Origin: Paraburkholderia edwinii | GTDB taxonomy: Bacteria; Pseudomonadota; Gammaproteobacteria; Burkholderiales; Burkholderiaceae | Assembly: GCF_019428685.1 (NCBI RefSeq) | Contig: NZ_CP080096.1 | Location: 2,666,001-2,730,000 of the forward strand | DNA: 64,000 nucleotides | Direction of reading: 5' to 3' | Shown here: piece by piece, positions 25,684 through 35,778 of the stretch | Numbering within the stretch: position 1 is the stretch's first letter | Layout: each line of letters begins with the position of its first letter | Position numbers and translations under genes: made by a program | Notes under the pieces: generated by a model | The model's database searches: none | What the model was told of the DNA's origin: nothing | What the model saw: the letters and a program-made list of their open reading frames with translations, nothing else

Positions 25684-26097
25684 TTAGTTCTTCAGATCGT
25701 CAGGCACTTTGCCGCCGTTTTCGGCGAGCTTCGTCATCACCTGCTTGTGCAGCCAGACATTCATCGACGCCGAATCGTTCGTGTCGCCGGTGAAATGCAA
25801 TTCTCCCGCCAGCTCCTTGCGCGCATTCAGGCTGCTGTCGAGGTTGAGCAGCTTCATCAGATCGACAATCGAGGTACGCCAGTTCAGCGTTTCCGAGCGT
25901 TGTGCGGCGAGCCCGCTCAGCACCGCTTCGACATCGACAGGCTGCGCGGCCGCGGCCGGCGCTGCTGCCGATGCGCCGCTCGCGGCGGCGGTAGCGGCCT
26001 GAGCCGGCGCCGCAGCGTTTGCAGGATCAGCGGTGTTTTGCGTGGCAGGATGACCGATCGGGAAGATCTTGCTGAGGATCGTGCCGAAAATACTCAT
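25684..26097 (-). CDS. DUF3597 domain protein
   Basis: 137 aa from the ATG at 26095-26097 (GGAG upstream). N-terminal SIFGTILSKIFP, then an Ala/Pro-rich linker (about 22-52), and a conserved C-terminal domain with VDVEAVLSGLA, LNWRTSIVDLMKLLNLDSSLNARKELA. The C-terminal domain matches DUF3597 proteins, which are sometimes linked to LysM-type or secreted small proteins. Function unknown. No signal peptide. Confidence 0.85.
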   Translation of the reverse strand: MSIFGTILSKIFPIGHPATQNTADPANAAAPAQAATAAASGASAAAPAAAAQPVDVEAVLSGLAAQRSETLNWRTSIVDLMKLLNLDSSLNARKELAGELHFTGDTNDSASMNVWLHKQVMTKLAENGGKVPDDLKN

Positions 26098-26405
26098 GAC
26101 GTTTCTCCGCTAAATAAGGGGGGTTGCTGAAGCGCCCCGGGTGCGAGGGCGCTGCCTGCGCGAGCAGCGAGTGCGATACGGCGACCGCCGCCTCACTGCA
26201 CCGATTGGGCGGGGCCGAATCTAGCATAGTCAAAGAATGCGCCGTACCGAAAAACACGCCGCACACAACTCACCATCGACTGAAAAATTGCACACGTTCA
26301 GCTGAGGTTTTGCGATGCGTTTTGCTGCCTCGCAAGCCTCGTACCGCTTTGCCGTATACAATGCGGCAGCCTTTTAATCCGCTCAGCATTTATCCGACTC
26401 CGCTT

Positions 26406-27458
26406 ATGCCCAATCCGACCCGGGCCTTCCTGCTCGGCCCGCTTCTGAAAGGTGTTTCGCGTTCGTTCTATCTGACCTTGAACGTGCTGCCGGCCGGCAT
26501 GCGCGATCCGATCGGTCTCGCCTATCTGCTTGCGCGCGCTGCCGATACGATTGCGGACACCTCGATCGTGCCGCCGGCCGAACGGCTCTCGCTGCTGCTG
26601 TCGCTGCGCGCCGCGGTGAACGGCGCCTCGGACGAAGGCGCGCAATTGCAGCGCGTGGCCGCGCAGGTCGCCGCGCAACAAACGCAATCGGACGAACGCG
26701 TGCTGCTCGAATCGCTCGAGCCCGCGCTCGCGATCCTGCCGCAATTGAGCGACGACGATCGCCGCGCGGTTCGCGAAATCGTCACGACGCTCACGCAAGG
26801 CATGGAATTCGATCTGCGCACTTTCCCCGACGAACAGTCGGGCGATATCGTCGCGCTGCGCGAATGGGAAGAACTGGACCGCTATACGTATATGGTGGCC
26901 GGCTGCGTCGGCGAATTCTGGACGAAGATGACGTACGCGCATCAGCCCGGCACACTCCGCGAGGCGCCCGATGTGATGATCGAGCGCGGTGTGCGCTTCG
27001 GCAAGGCGCTGCAAATGACGAATGTGCTGCGCGATTGCAGCAAGGATCTGCGCATCGGCCGCTGCTATCTGCCATCGACGCTGCTCGAGCGCCATCACCT
27101 CGCGCCGCGCGATCTGCTCGAGCCCGGCGCTTCGTTGCGCGCGCAACCGTTGATGCACGAACTGCTCGGCAAGACGCTCGACAACTACCGCGCAGCCGTC
27201 GACTACACGCTCGCCATTCCTGCGCGCGCGGTCCGCTTGCGGCTCGCCTGTGTCTGGCCGATTCTGATCGGCCTCGAGACGCTCGAACTGCTCGTGGCGA
27301 ACCCGGCCTGGCTCGAACCGGGCCGCGCGTCGAAGATCAAGCGTGGCGACGTGTACCGGATTCTCGCGCTATCGATCCCGGCGGTCATGTCGAATACGCT
27401 GCTGCGCAGCTGGATGCAGCGGTTGATTGCGCGTGTCGATGTGCAAAGACGCGCTTGA
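26406..27458 (+). CDS. Squalene/phytoene synthase family protein
   Basis: 350 aa from the ATG at 26406; an ATG at 26361 is an alternative in-frame start. Both prenyl-diphosphate binding motifs are present: DTIAD (D47-D51) and NVLRDCSKDL (about 205), plus YTYMVAGCVGEFW. These head-to-head prenyl synthases condense two C15 or C20 diphosphates. The length and motifs fit squalene synthase of the hopanoid/sterol type. No hopanoid (hpn) genes lie next to it, so the product is not settled by context. Confidence 0.85.
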   Translation: MPNPTRAFLLGPLLKGVSRSFYLTLNVLPAGMRDPIGLAYLLARAADTIADTSIVPPAERLSLLLSLRAAVNGASDEGAQLQRVAAQVAAQQTQSDERVLLESLEPALAILPQLSDDDRRAVREIVTTLTQGMEFDLRTFPDEQSGDIVALREWEELDRYTYMVAGCVGEFWTKMTYAHQPGTLREAPDVMIERGVRFGKALQMTNVLRDCSKDLRIGRCYLPSTLLERHHLAPRDLLEPGASLRAQPLMHELLGKTLDNYRAAVDYTLAIPARAVRLRLACVWPILIGLETLELLVANPAWLEPGRASKIKRGDVYRILALSIPAVMSNTLLRSWMQRLIARVDVQRRA

Positions 27459-27495
27459 TATCGACCCGTATCGATACCGATATCGAGGCCTGAAA

Positions 27496-27532
27496 CGATG
27501 CGGGCCTGCAATCCAATAGCAGGCCCGCATCG
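27496..27532. terminator. Perfect 14-bp hairpin between convergent genes
   Basis: CGATGCGGGCCTGC (27496-27509) pairs with GCAGGCCCGCATCG (27519-27532) around a 9-nt loop, placed between the squalene synthase and patatin genes. Works in both directions. Confidence 0.75.
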
Positions 27533-27598
27533 GTACGACGTTTAAAGTTTAAAGCGCGTGTTTGCTCAACGGCTCGTTGGCGCGAGCCGTCCACCTGC

Positions 27599-28852
27599 TC
27601 AAGCGGCCTCTTCCTCGCGCGAATCGCCGCTCACCTCGCGCAGGGTTTTGTCCGACTCCGGCATCTTCCCTTCCGGCCGGTGCACGTCGTGCGTGATGAA
27701 GCCGATGTCGCGGCTCGGCACGTCGAACCATTCGCGATGCGAAAACGAATCGCGAATGTCTTCGAGCCCGCTGTCCCAGTGCTCGTTCATCGTGTCGATG
27801 CTGAACTCGTAGTCCTTGTAGTGCCCTTCGTACGACTTGTTCTTGTAGATCAGGTGCACGACATTGATCGCACTGCCGTCGGCGAGCTTCTGCGCATGCC
27901 GGAACAGCGGATCGGCCTTGACCACCGAACTCGGCACGTGCTTGAGCAGTTCCTTGATGAAGCACGCATTGCGCTGGCGCTCCGCGAGCATATTCGTGAC
28001 CGCGCGCGTGCGGCTCGAATACTGGATGTCTTTCGCACGTTCCGACACGTCGAGAAAATCGCCGGGAAGATTGCCTTGCGCGCTCCACAAATCGACCTGA
28101 AAAACGAGCGTATCTTTCTGGTCCGCGTCGCGCAGCACTTCGGTAAGCGGCGTGTTCGATACGAGGCCGCCGTCCCAGTAGAACTCGCCGTCGATCTCGA
28201 CCGCCGGAAAGCCCGGCGGCAACGCGCCCGACGCCATGAAATGCTCAGGCGTCAGACGCGTCTTGCGATTGACGAAGCTCGTCAGATTGCCGGTGCGCAC
28301 ATTGACCGCGCCGACCGACACGCAAATACCGCCGTCGTTGATGCGGTCGAAATCGGCAAAGGCTAGCAAGGTCTCCTTCAATGCCGCGGTGTCGTAGTAG
28401 CTGACCTCGCTCGGGCTCACTTTCGAGAAACCCGCGAGCGGCAATGGAAAGCGCGGCGCGAAGAAGCCTGGCTGCCCTTCGGTCAGCGCACGCCCGGCCG
28501 CAAACATGCTCGCCCATCTGCGCGCCAGATCGTGCTGCTCGAGCCCGGGCAAAGCCCATGCGCTCAGGTTGCTGAGCCAGCCGCGCTGATGGCAGATCGC
28601 ATTCCAGAACCCGCGCAGCGCTTCAACGCGCTTCTCGGGCGGATTGCCCGCGATAATCGCCGTGTTCAGCGCGCCGATCGATACGCCCGCAATGCGATGC
28701 GGCTCGACGCCCGCTTCGGCCAGGCCTTCGTAAACGCCCGCCTGATACGAACCGAGCGCGCCGCCGCCTTGCAGCACGAGCGCGATTTCGTCATAGCGCG
28801 GCAGCACGAACGCCTCCGGCTGCCGTGCCGGTTTGTTGGTGTTGCTGCTCAT
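27599..28852 (-). CDS. Patatin-like phospholipase (DUF3734 type)
   Basis: 417 aa. The catalytic dyad is visible: oxyanion motif QGGGALGSYQAG, nucleophile S58 in GVSIG, and the aspartate in DGGLVSNTPL. The C-terminal third matches the DUF3734 extension found in patatins next to 3-hydroxybutyrate dehydrogenase genes. Likely an intracellular acyl hydrolase acting on lipid or polyhydroxybutyrate-associated ester. Third gene of the leftward decarboxylase/dehydrogenase operon, 13 bp after the dehydrogenase. Confidence 0.9.
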   Translation of the reverse strand: MSSNTNKPARQPEAFVLPRYDEIALVLQGGGALGSYQAGVYEGLAEAGVEPHRIAGVSIGALNTAIIAGNPPEKRVEALRGFWNAICHQRGWLSNLSAWALPGLEQHDLARRWASMFAAGRALTEGQPGFFAPRFPLPLAGFSKVSPSEVSYYDTAALKETLLAFADFDRINDGGICVSVGAVNVRTGNLTSFVNRKTRLTPEHFMASGALPPGFPAVEIDGEFYWDGGLVSNTPLTEVLRDADQKDTLVFQVDLWSAQGNLPGDFLDVSERAKDIQYSSRTRAVTNMLAERQRNACFIKELLKHVPSSVVKADPLFRHAQKLADGSAINVVHLIYKNKSYEGHYKDYEFSIDTMNEHWDSGLEDIRDSFSHREWFDVPSRDIGFITHDVHRPEGKMPESDKTLREVSGDSREEEAA

Positions 28853-28865
28853 GCGTGCGCCTCCG

Positions 28866-29648
28866 TTACTGCATGTACCAGCCGTGGCTAACGACGATCG
28901 ATTGCCCCGTCAATGCCGCCGATTCGAAGCCCGCGAGAAACGCCACGGTATTCGCGACGTCGTCGACGGTGGTGAATTCGCCGTCGACCGTATCGCCGAG
29001 CATCACGTGCTTGATCACTTCCTGTTCGGAAATGCCGAGCTCTTTCGCCTGCTCGGGAATCTGCTTGTCGACGAGCGGCGTGCGCACGAAACCCGGGCAC
29101 ACGACGTTGGCGCGCACGCCGCGCGGACCGCCCTCTTTCGCGACCACGCGCGCGAGACCGAGCAGGCCGTGCTTCGCGGTGACGTAGGCGGACTTCAGCT
29201 TCGATGCCTCATGCGAGTGCACGGAGCCCATATAAATGATCGAGCCGCCGCGGCCGCTATCGTACATATGGCGGATCGCCGCTTTCGTGGTGAGAAACGC
29301 GCCATCGAGGTGCACGGCGAGCATCTTCTTCCAGTCGGCAAACGCGTAGTTTTCGATCGGGTTCACGATCTGGATGCCCGCGTTCGACACGAGCACATCG
29401 ATGCTGCCGAATTTTTCAACCGCCGCGTCGATGCCGCGATTGACCGCGTCTTCGTCGATCACGTTCATTTCGACTGCGAACGCACTGCCGCCGCCGTCGT
29501 TGATGCTGGCCGCAACCTGTTGTGCATTTTTCAGCGAAAGATCGGCGATCACGACTTTCGCGCCCTGCGCAGCGAGCTTGCGCGCGCATTGTTCGCCGAT
29601 ACCGCTTGCCGCGCCAGTGACGACGGCGACCTTGTTGTTCAACGTCAT
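28866..29648 (-). CDS. 3-hydroxybutyrate dehydrogenase (SDR family)
   Basis: 260 aa from the ATG at 29646-29648; upstream in-frame codons have shadow-like composition. Classical SDR: cofactor loop [11 protein letters not shown] in VSNAGIQ, catalytic SAYVTAKHG, and the C-terminal [13 protein letters not shown] characteristic of bacterial D-3-hydroxybutyrate dehydrogenases. It oxidises 3-hydroxybutyrate to acetoacetate with NAD. It sits between acetoacetate decarboxylase and a patatin, consistent with polyhydroxybutyrate or ketone-body turnover. Confidence 0.9.
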   Translation of the reverse strand: MTLNNKVAVVTGAASGIGEQCARKLAAQGAKVVIADLSLKNAQQVAASINDGGGSAFAVEMNVIDEDAVNRGIDAAVEKFGSIDVLVSNAGIQIVNPIENYAFADWKKMLAVHLDGAFLTTKAAIRHMYDSGRGGSIIYMGSVHSHEASKLKSAYVTAKHGLLGLARVVAKEGGPRGVRANVVCPGFVRTPLVDKQIPEQAKELGISEQEVIKHVMLGDTVDGEFTTVDDVANTVAFLAGFESAALTGQSIVVSHGWYMQ

Positions 29649-29701
29649 ATCAGGATTCCTTAGGCAGAAGCTGGAAAATGAGTACGGGCGCGCCCATCGA
29701 T

Positions 29702-30481
29702 TTATTGGTTCGCCGCGGGCTTGAGCGTATCGACGGCCGCGAGATAGTCGAATGCGACTTCGCCGATATCGAGCGTGAGATCCGCGATGAAATGCCGCGC
29801 GCCGATCACGCGCCGCACCGGCAGGTCCGCAACCGGCGCGAGCGCGTGCGGATGCAGTTCGAGCGCGGCCGGGCCGCTCCATGCGCCAAGCACCGTCACA
29901 TCGCGCAGGAAGAAGCGCACGAGTTCGCAGACACGCGCGGTGCCGTCCACGTGCGGAATAACCTTCAGCACATAGTTCGGCGTCTCCGCGAGCTTGCAGC
30001 GCTCGGCCTCGGCGTCGCAGAAGTTGTGCTTGTAGCCCATCGTGCCCGTGGCGATGCGCTGGGTGCCGTAATCGACCGTGCCGAGCAGCGTATCGTTGCC
30101 GTCCACCGAAATACGCGGACGGGCGAGCTTTTTCGGAAAGCCCCAGATCTCGCGGCCGCCCGCGATCGGGCTTTCGTCGTCGAGATACATCGCGTGCGTG
30201 TAGTTGCCGATTCTGCCTTGCGGATCGCGCACCGCGATCACCTGGCCGCTTTCGGTGTAATCGCCGAAACCCGACGAATCGGGCATGCGAATAAATTCGT
30301 AATGGACAATTCCGTCGGCCGGTTTCAGCGGCTCGGGAACAGCAGCGCGCAGCGCTTCAGGGTCCGTTTCATATGAAATGACGAAGTACTCGCGATTGCG
30401 ATAGCGATACGGCGGGCGCGGATACGACGGGTTATGAACAGGCATCGCAAAGGCGCTTTTGCGAATCGAATCGATGTCCAT
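29702..30481 (-). CDS. adc: Acetoacetate decarboxylase
   Basis: 259 aa from the ATG at 30479-30481, with AGGAGAGG upstream. The Schiff-base lysine is K117 in [10 protein letters not shown], and the fold motifs [10 protein letters not shown] and MGYKHNF fit the ADC family. It converts acetoacetate to acetone and CO2. First gene of the adc-dehydrogenase-patatin operon; the product of the dehydrogenase is its substrate. Confidence 0.92.
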   Translation of the reverse strand: MDIDSIRKSAFAMPVHNPSYPRPPYRYRNREYFVISYETDPEALRAAVPEPLKPADGIVHYEFIRMPDSSGFGDYTESGQVIAVRDPQGRIGNYTHAMYLDDESPIAGGREIWGFPKKLARPRISVDGNDTLLGTVDYGTQRIATGTMGYKHNFCDAEAERCKLAETPNYVLKVIPHVDGTARVCELVRFFLRDVTVLGAWSGPAALELHPHALAPVADLPVRRVIGARHFIADLTLDIGEVAFDYLAAVDTLKPAANQ

Positions 30482-30777
30482 GAAGTCCTCTCCTTGTGGG
30501 TTTGGCGTGCGTGGGCACATCCGGCATCGTAAAGGAACGTAACGACTTACTGTTCACGCTTTGCAAAAAAATACATTGATGCTTTTGCAACATTAGCGGT
30601 TCGATTTCACACTTCAATGTAAGGTCGATGTGTTAACGACATATGTCCGCACCGGTTCGGCATCGGTTTCCTTAGGCACTTTGGACGAAACTTACCTCAT
30701 GCGGATTAACGAGGTAACGCCTTGGGAGGAGTCATGCTTTCGCGACGCATTCATTGAGGAACGCCAACATCATAGTG
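30482..30777 (-). promoter_or_regulatory. adc operon promoter region with an inverted repeat
   Basis: A 296-bp AT-richer gap. TTGCAAAA (30561-30568) and TTTTGCAA (30583-30590) form a perfect 8-bp inverted repeat with a 14-nt spacer, about 80-110 bp upstream of adc. It is a candidate operator; TGC/GCA-type symmetry is reminiscent of sites bound by polyhydroxybutyrate regulators such as PhaR, but that is a guess. Confidence 0.45.
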
Positions 30778-31269
30778 TCATGATCGATGTTCAATACTGA
30801 CGAGTCGCGCATCGAGCAGACGCGCGAGCGAGGTGCCGCCTTCGCGCATGACGAAGTCGTGATTCCACCGGAACAGCGGTTTCGCCAGCGGCGCGAACAG
30901 GTTCATCCAGCCACGCCTCGTCTGCACACGCCATTCGTAGCGCACCACCGCGATGCTGCCGCGCTCGCTCGAGAAGCGCCAGCAGCCTATGCCTTCCAGA
31001 TCGCCGCTCGCGATGCCTTCGAGCGCGACGAGCGGCTCGATACGCGTGACGCGCACGTCGAACACGACGCGATACGGCAGCCGCCCCTTCCACGTGTAGC
31101 GTTGCAGCGCGCCGATGCCGTCGCTCGACCCGGCTTCGAGTTCGGCCACCTGTTCGACGTTTTTCCACCACTCCGGCCAACGTGCCGAATCGTGAATTGC
31201 ATTCCACACTGCCTCGAGCGGCGCTTCGAGACGCCAGACTGTCGATAGCCGGTACTCGCTCGCTTGCAT
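30778..31269 (-). CDS. SRPBCC-family (polyketide cyclase-like) protein
   Basis: 163 aa from the ATG at 31267-31269, which has GAGGGCGG upstream. The pattern WRLEAPLEAVWNAIHDSARWPEWWKNV followed by alternating strands and a C-terminal helix (WNHDFVMREGGTSLARLL) is the START/SRPBCC fold, which binds hydrophobic ligands. Ligand unknown. Stands just downstream of the helicase gene on the same strand, 44 bp away. Confidence 0.8.
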   Translation of the reverse strand: MQASEYRLSTVWRLEAPLEAVWNAIHDSARWPEWWKNVEQVAELEAGSSDGIGALQRYTWKGRLPYRVVFDVRVTRIEPLVALEGIASGDLEGIGCWRFSSERGSIAVVRYEWRVQTRRGWMNLFAPLAKPLFRWNHDFVMREGGTSLARLLDARLVSIEHRS

Positions 31270-31313
31270 GCCGCCCTCACGGTTGCAGATCAATCGCGGT
31301 TAATTGCACTCAA

Positions 31314-33698
31314 TCATTGCACATGCCACCAGCGCGGCAGCAAGCGCCGTACGTCAGCCCGCCGGTAGCGGTCGTCGATCAGATGCACGACACCGATGTC
31401 ATGCTCAGTGCGAATCACCCGGCCCGCGGCCTGCACGACTTTCTGCAAGCCCGGATACAGATACACATAGTCGTAGCCGTTGCCGAATTGCGCATGCATT
31501 GTACGGCGCATCTGCTCGTTGACATCGTTGATCTGCGGCAAACCGAGCGTTGCAATAAACGCACCGATCAGCTGCTCGCCGGCAAGATCGATGCCTTCCG
31601 CGAACGCGCCCCCAAGCACCGCAAAGCCGACGCCGCATGTCGAGGTCCGGAAGCGCGCCACGAATGCGTCGCGCGCCGCTTCGTCCATGCCGGGCTCCTG
31701 CGCCCAGATCGGCACATGCGGATGTTGCGCGCGCAACGATGCGACAACGCGCTGCAGATAGTCGAAGCTGCTCAGGAAGCCGAGGTAATTGCCGGGTCGC
31801 GTCTCGTACTGACGCGCAATCAGTTCGACGATCGGTGCGATCGAATCTTCGCGATCGCGCCAGCGCGTCGATACGTGAGACGCGACGTGCACGGTCAGCT
31901 GCTCAGCCCTGAACGGACCTTCGATGTCGAGCCAGCCCGTGCTTTCAGGAAGCCCGAGTGTGTCGCGGTAATAGTGCTGCGGGCCTAGCGTGCCCGAGAA
32001 CATGACGGTCGTGCGCGCGGCAGCGTGACGCGAGGCGAGAAACGGCGCGGGAATCACGTTGCGCACGCATAGCGATGTCGCGGGTTTGGCACGCGAACTT
32101 TCGATGCGTGCCGGCGTGGACAGCGTCGCGTCGCACAGCGAGTGGTCGCCGAATTCTTCGGCAAGCGACATGAAATGCAAGGCGTCGAAGTAGAAGCGCA
32201 GCAATGCTTCATCCGCACCGAACGGTGTTTCGGATAGCTGATCCGTAATCGCTGAAATCAGATTTTGCGTCGCCGATTGCAGACGTACCGGGATTTCGCT
32301 CAGCACTTCGTAGCGCGTCGTGCGTTCGCGCGTCAAGGCGTTCCATTCGCGGTTCAGCCGGTCGAATGGCTTGCGCAGCGACGCCGGCGCGGCGTGGCGC
32401 GCGGCTTTGAACGCGTGCTGATCGAGCGTCGCGGTATACATGCGGCGTGCGCGGTCCGGCAGATTGTGCGCTTCGTCGACGAGCACGGCGATACGCCACT
32501 GGTTCAACTGCGTCAGTGCATAGAGCAGCGCGCCGCTGTCGTAGTAGTAGTTGTAGTCGCCGATCACGACGTCGCACCAGCGGGCGAGTTCCTGCGCGAG
32601 ATAGTACGGGCAGACGTCGTGCGCGAGCGCGGCGGTGCGCACGACGTCGCGCGAGAGGCGCGTCGAGCGCAGTGCGGTGTCGCGCGCGGACCCAACACGG
32701 TCGTAGAAGCCGCGTGCGAGCGGGCACGATTCGCCGTCGCAGGAATTGCCGGGATGCTCGCAGGCTTTGTCGCGTGCGACGAGTTCGAGCACGCGCAACG
32801 GGAATCTGTGTTTCGGCGTGCCGTGGACTTCGTCGGCATCAAAGGCCGAGACGGAAGCGGCATGCGCGCAATGGCTCGTGTCGTCGCCGGCGTCGTTCGT
32901 GGCGACCTTCGCAGCGCCCTCCCCGCACGCACGCTCAAGCATATCGAGCGCATCGAACGCAAGCGCGCGTCCCGGCGTTTTCGCGGTCAGGAAGAACACG
33001 CGATCGATATGATCTTCCGCGCATGCCTTCAGCAAAGGGAAAATCGTGCCGAGCGTCTTGCCGATGCCGGTCGGCGCCTGCGCGAGCAGCGCGCGGCCAT
33101 CGCGCGCCGCACGGTAGACGGCGACCGACAGCTCGCGCTGGCCGCTGCGAAATGCGCCGTACGGAAACCTGAGTTCGCTGAGAAACGCATTGCGTGCGGC
33201 GCGATGGGCTGCTTCGCGTTCGGCCCACGCGATAAAGCGCTCGCATTGCTGCTCGAAGAACGTGCGTAACGCGGTTGCGGTATGACGCTCGGTCAAAAGC
33301 GTCTCTTTCTGGCTCCCGATATCGAAGTACACGAGCGCGATGTCGAGTTCCGCGAACGCGCGCGCCTCGCATAGCAAATGCCCGTAAATCAGCGCCTGCG
33401 CCCAATGCAACGCGCGATGGTTTTCGCGCATGCGTTCGAGGTCGCCACGATACGTCTTGATCTCTTCGAGCCGGTTGCGCGCGGCATCGTAACCGTCGGC
33501 GCGGCCGCGCACCGTGAGGCCACGATAGACGCCGCTCAACGTGAGTTCGGTTTCGTAGCCGCTATCGCGCCGGCCGGCGACCACGCCGTGCCCTGCGATG
33601 CCTTCGGCCGCGCTCGGCGCCGGCGTGAAACGCAGGTCGAGATCACCGCGCTTCGCGGTGAACTCGCATAGCGTGCGGACGGCGACCACGTAGTTCAT
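31314..33698 (-). CDS. XPD/DinG-type superfamily 2 DNA helicase
   Basis: 794 aa. Walker A APTGIGKTLGT (near 210), DEAH box VDEAHNLPDR (near 410), and between them a cluster CEHPGNSCDGESCPL with the cysteine spacing of an XPD-type iron-sulfur domain. C-terminal motifs VMFSGTLGP, GGAFAEGIDL and QAAGRVIRTEHD fit the family. A 5'-3' helicase that unwinds damaged or structured DNA is expected. Its start overlaps the upstream VRR-NUC gene by 4 bp (ATGA), so nuclease and helicase are made together. Confidence 0.92.
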   Translation of the reverse strand: MNYVVAVRTLCEFTAKRGDLDLRFTPAPSAAEGIAGHGVVAGRRDSGYETELTLSGVYRGLTVRGRADGYDAARNRLEEIKTYRGDLERMRENHRALHWAQALIYGHLLCEARAFAELDIALVYFDIGSQKETLLTERHTATALRTFFEQQCERFIAWAEREAAHRAARNAFLSELRFPYGAFRSGQRELSVAVYRAARDGRALLAQAPTGIGKTLGTIFPLLKACAEDHIDRVFFLTAKTPGRALAFDALDMLERACGEGAAKVATNDAGDDTSHCAHAASVSAFDADEVHGTPKHRFPLRVLELVARDKACEHPGNSCDGESCPLARGFYDRVGSARDTALRSTRLSRDVVRTAALAHDVCPYYLAQELARWCDVVIGDYNYYYDSGALLYALTQLNQWRIAVLVDEAHNLPDRARRMYTATLDQHAFKAARHAAPASLRKPFDRLNREWNALTRERTTRYEVLSEIPVRLQSATQNLISAITDQLSETPFGADEALLRFYFDALHFMSLAEEFGDHSLCDATLSTPARIESSRAKPATSLCVRNVIPAPFLASRHAAARTTVMFSGTLGPQHYYRDTLGLPESTGWLDIEGPFRAEQLTVHVASHVSTRWRDREDSIAPIVELIARQYETRPGNYLGFLSSFDYLQRVVASLRAQHPHVPIWAQEPGMDEAARDAFVARFRTSTCGVGFAVLGGAFAEGIDLAGEQLIGAFIATLGLPQINDVNEQMRRTMHAQFGNGYDYVYLYPGLQKVVQAAGRVIRTEHDIGVVHLIDDRYRRADVRRLLPRWWHVQ

Positions 33699-35536
33699 GT
33701 GGCCGTCTCCGTTGCGCGGGCGATGCCGTCATCGGCGGGTGCGCCGGGGGCGCCGGGTTCATCATTAGCATCACCGGCATCAGCATCGGCATCGCCGTCG
33801 ACGCTATCGGCCCATCGCACATCGAGCACACGCACCGGAATGCCGTGCTGCACGCAATACGCAAGCCAACGGATCTGATTGTCCTGCAGCCGGTCGCCGG
33901 GCCCTTTTACCTCGATCAGCTCATAACGCCGCTCATGCGGCCAGAAGCGGATCAGATCGGGCAAGCCTGAACGATTGCCGCGAACATCACGCAGCAGCCG
34001 CTCGCAAAACAGTTTCAGATGCGCGGCCGGCACGCAGTCGAGCGCAAGATTGAGCAACTCGGGCGTCAGCAGGTTCCAGAACACGAACGGCGATTGCCGC
34101 CCCGCTTTGCTTTCGAAATGGCGCAGTATCGTTGCGCGATAGCGGGAACTGGCATCGTCGTCGAGTTGGGCAAGGCACGCGTCGAATAGCGCGGCGCGCT
34201 TTGCGTAAAAGTCCGGCGCGTGCAGATCGGCGGGGCCGCGTTGAAACGGATGAAAGAACGCGCCGGGCAGCGCCGCGAACACCGGCTCCCAGCACAGCAG
34301 GCCGAACAGCGAATTGATCAGCGCGTTTTCGACGTAGTACACCGGCGCATCGTGCTCGCTCAGATGGTCGAGCACGACGTATTCGACCGAGGTCGGCTCA
34401 GCAGGCCGCGCGAGCGTCAGCACGCTGCGTTCGACTGTATGCGCCGATGCCGCAGCACCCGCCGCGCCGCGCGCGGCACGCGGCACTGACCGTGACGAGC
34501 GCGTCGATATACCCGCCTGCCGCTGCAGCCGCGGCAGCATCCGCGCGACGCGCTGGCTTTCTTCTTCGCTCTCCGGCTCGCTTGCGGCTCGCAGCGCGAG
34601 CGTCAGCGCGTCTTGCACGCGGCCGGCCAGTTCAAGCACACGTATGTGCCGGTGGCGCGCCCCGGGCCATACGCAACGCGCGTACAGGTGAGTCGCTGTA
34701 TCCCATTGGCGGCGACGTTCCGCCCAATAGCCGATGCGATAGAAAAGCTTTTCACGCCGCGTTGCGAGCCATGCGTTGTCTGTCTCGATCTCGTCAATTG
34801 TGCGCAGCAGTGCATCACATAGCGTTTCGATTGAAGCGTCGTGTTCGCTCGGGGCGAGCGTTTCGAGCGCGTAAAGCGTCTCGCCGCATGCATGCAGCGC
34901 GAGATAAATCTCGACATCGTCGCGCTTCTGAAACGCCCGCGACGACGGCGCAAACGCAACCGGCTCGTATTGATACACGCCAAGGTCGGCCAGCACGAAC
35001 TCGGTCCAGTCCTGCTGCAGATTGCCGAAAAACATCAGCCTGAAACGCTCGCACAGTGGCGCAATGCTCACCTGCAATACACGCTCTGCCGCTTGCGTGC
35101 GCCATTCGGTATAGGTGCGCGCATCGGCATACGCATCGCGCAGCAGCGCGAGCCATTCGTGCTTGCGCGCGGATTTCGCACCGGCCAGTTCGGCCGGAAA
35201 GCACGCAAGCAATTCCGCGCGCGTCGTTAATTCGAAGAGTTCGTCGAGGGTCAGCGGCGCATTCGCGTCGACCCAGCCCGCCGCGATAAGCGGCCCGGCG
35301 GCCGCGTGCGGGCAACCGATCTCGAGATACTCAAGACGGCTCGTGCGAAAAAGCGTGCCTTTGCGCATCAGCATGCGCGTGAGCAATGCGCGCGACGCTT
35401 CAGGCATACGTGCAAAGCCATGCAGAAACGCGCGCTCGGCGTCGTCGAGCAGATCGGCGTAACGCGTGGCGAGCCAGTCGAGCGCACGTTCGAAATTGCG
35501 CAGGTAATAGAGCGGATCTGGAGTGTCGTTCGGCAC
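33695..35536 (-). CDS. FAN1-like VRR-NUC nuclease
   Basis: 613 aa from a GTG at 35534-35536. The N-terminal two-thirds is helical, with TPR-like stretches around AERRRQWDTATHLYARC. The C-terminal VRR-NUC domain shows GLPDLIRFWP and ELIEVKGPGDRLQDNQIRWL (PD-x-ExK metal site, residues about 525-570), as in FAN1 structure-specific nucleases for crosslink repair. The final about 40 residues are Asp/Ala-rich. Overlaps the helicase gene by 4 bp. Confidence 0.9.
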   Translation of the reverse strand: MPNDTPDPLYYLRNFERALDWLATRYADLLDDAERAFLHGFARMPEASRALLTRMLMRKGTLFRTSRLEYLEIGCPHAAAGPLIAAGWVDANAPLTLDELFELTTRAELLACFPAELAGAKSARKHEWLALLRDAYADARTYTEWRTQAAERVLQVSIAPLCERFRLMFFGNLQQDWTEFVLADLGVYQYEPVAFAPSSRAFQKRDDVEIYLALHACGETLYALETLAPSEHDASIETLCDALLRTIDEIETDNAWLATRREKLFYRIGYWAERRRQWDTATHLYARCVWPGARHRHIRVLELAGRVQDALTLALRAASEPESEEESQRVARMLPRLQRQAGISTRSSRSVPRAARGAAGAAASAHTVERSVLTLARPAEPTSVEYVVLDHLSEHDAPVYYVENALINSLFGLLCWEPVFAALPGAFFHPFQRGPADLHAPDFYAKRAALFDACLAQLDDDASSRYRATILRHFESKAGRQSPFVFWNLLTPELLNLALDCVPAAHLKLFCERLLRDVRGNRSGLPDLIRFWPHERRYELIEVKGPGDRLQDNQIRWLAYCVQHGIPVRVLDVRWADSVDGDADADAGDANDEPGAPGAPADDGIARATETAT

Positions 35537-35778
35537 GGCGCTAACGGACAGTGGGCGTGAAAGCCTCGGGCAAATGAGCGAGACAGACGAACTGTATATT
35601 TATACAGCCCTCATGGCAATGTGCACGATTTACCAGTCTGCGTGCTGCTGCAGGGAAACGGAATTCGCGAGACTGAAGCCGTTTCGTGAGATTGGAATAG
35701 TGGAGATTGTCAGACCGCCCGGATCGGGGCGGAGGCTCCAGGGGCCGGGAGGCGCGGGGCGAGACTGAACAAATCTAT

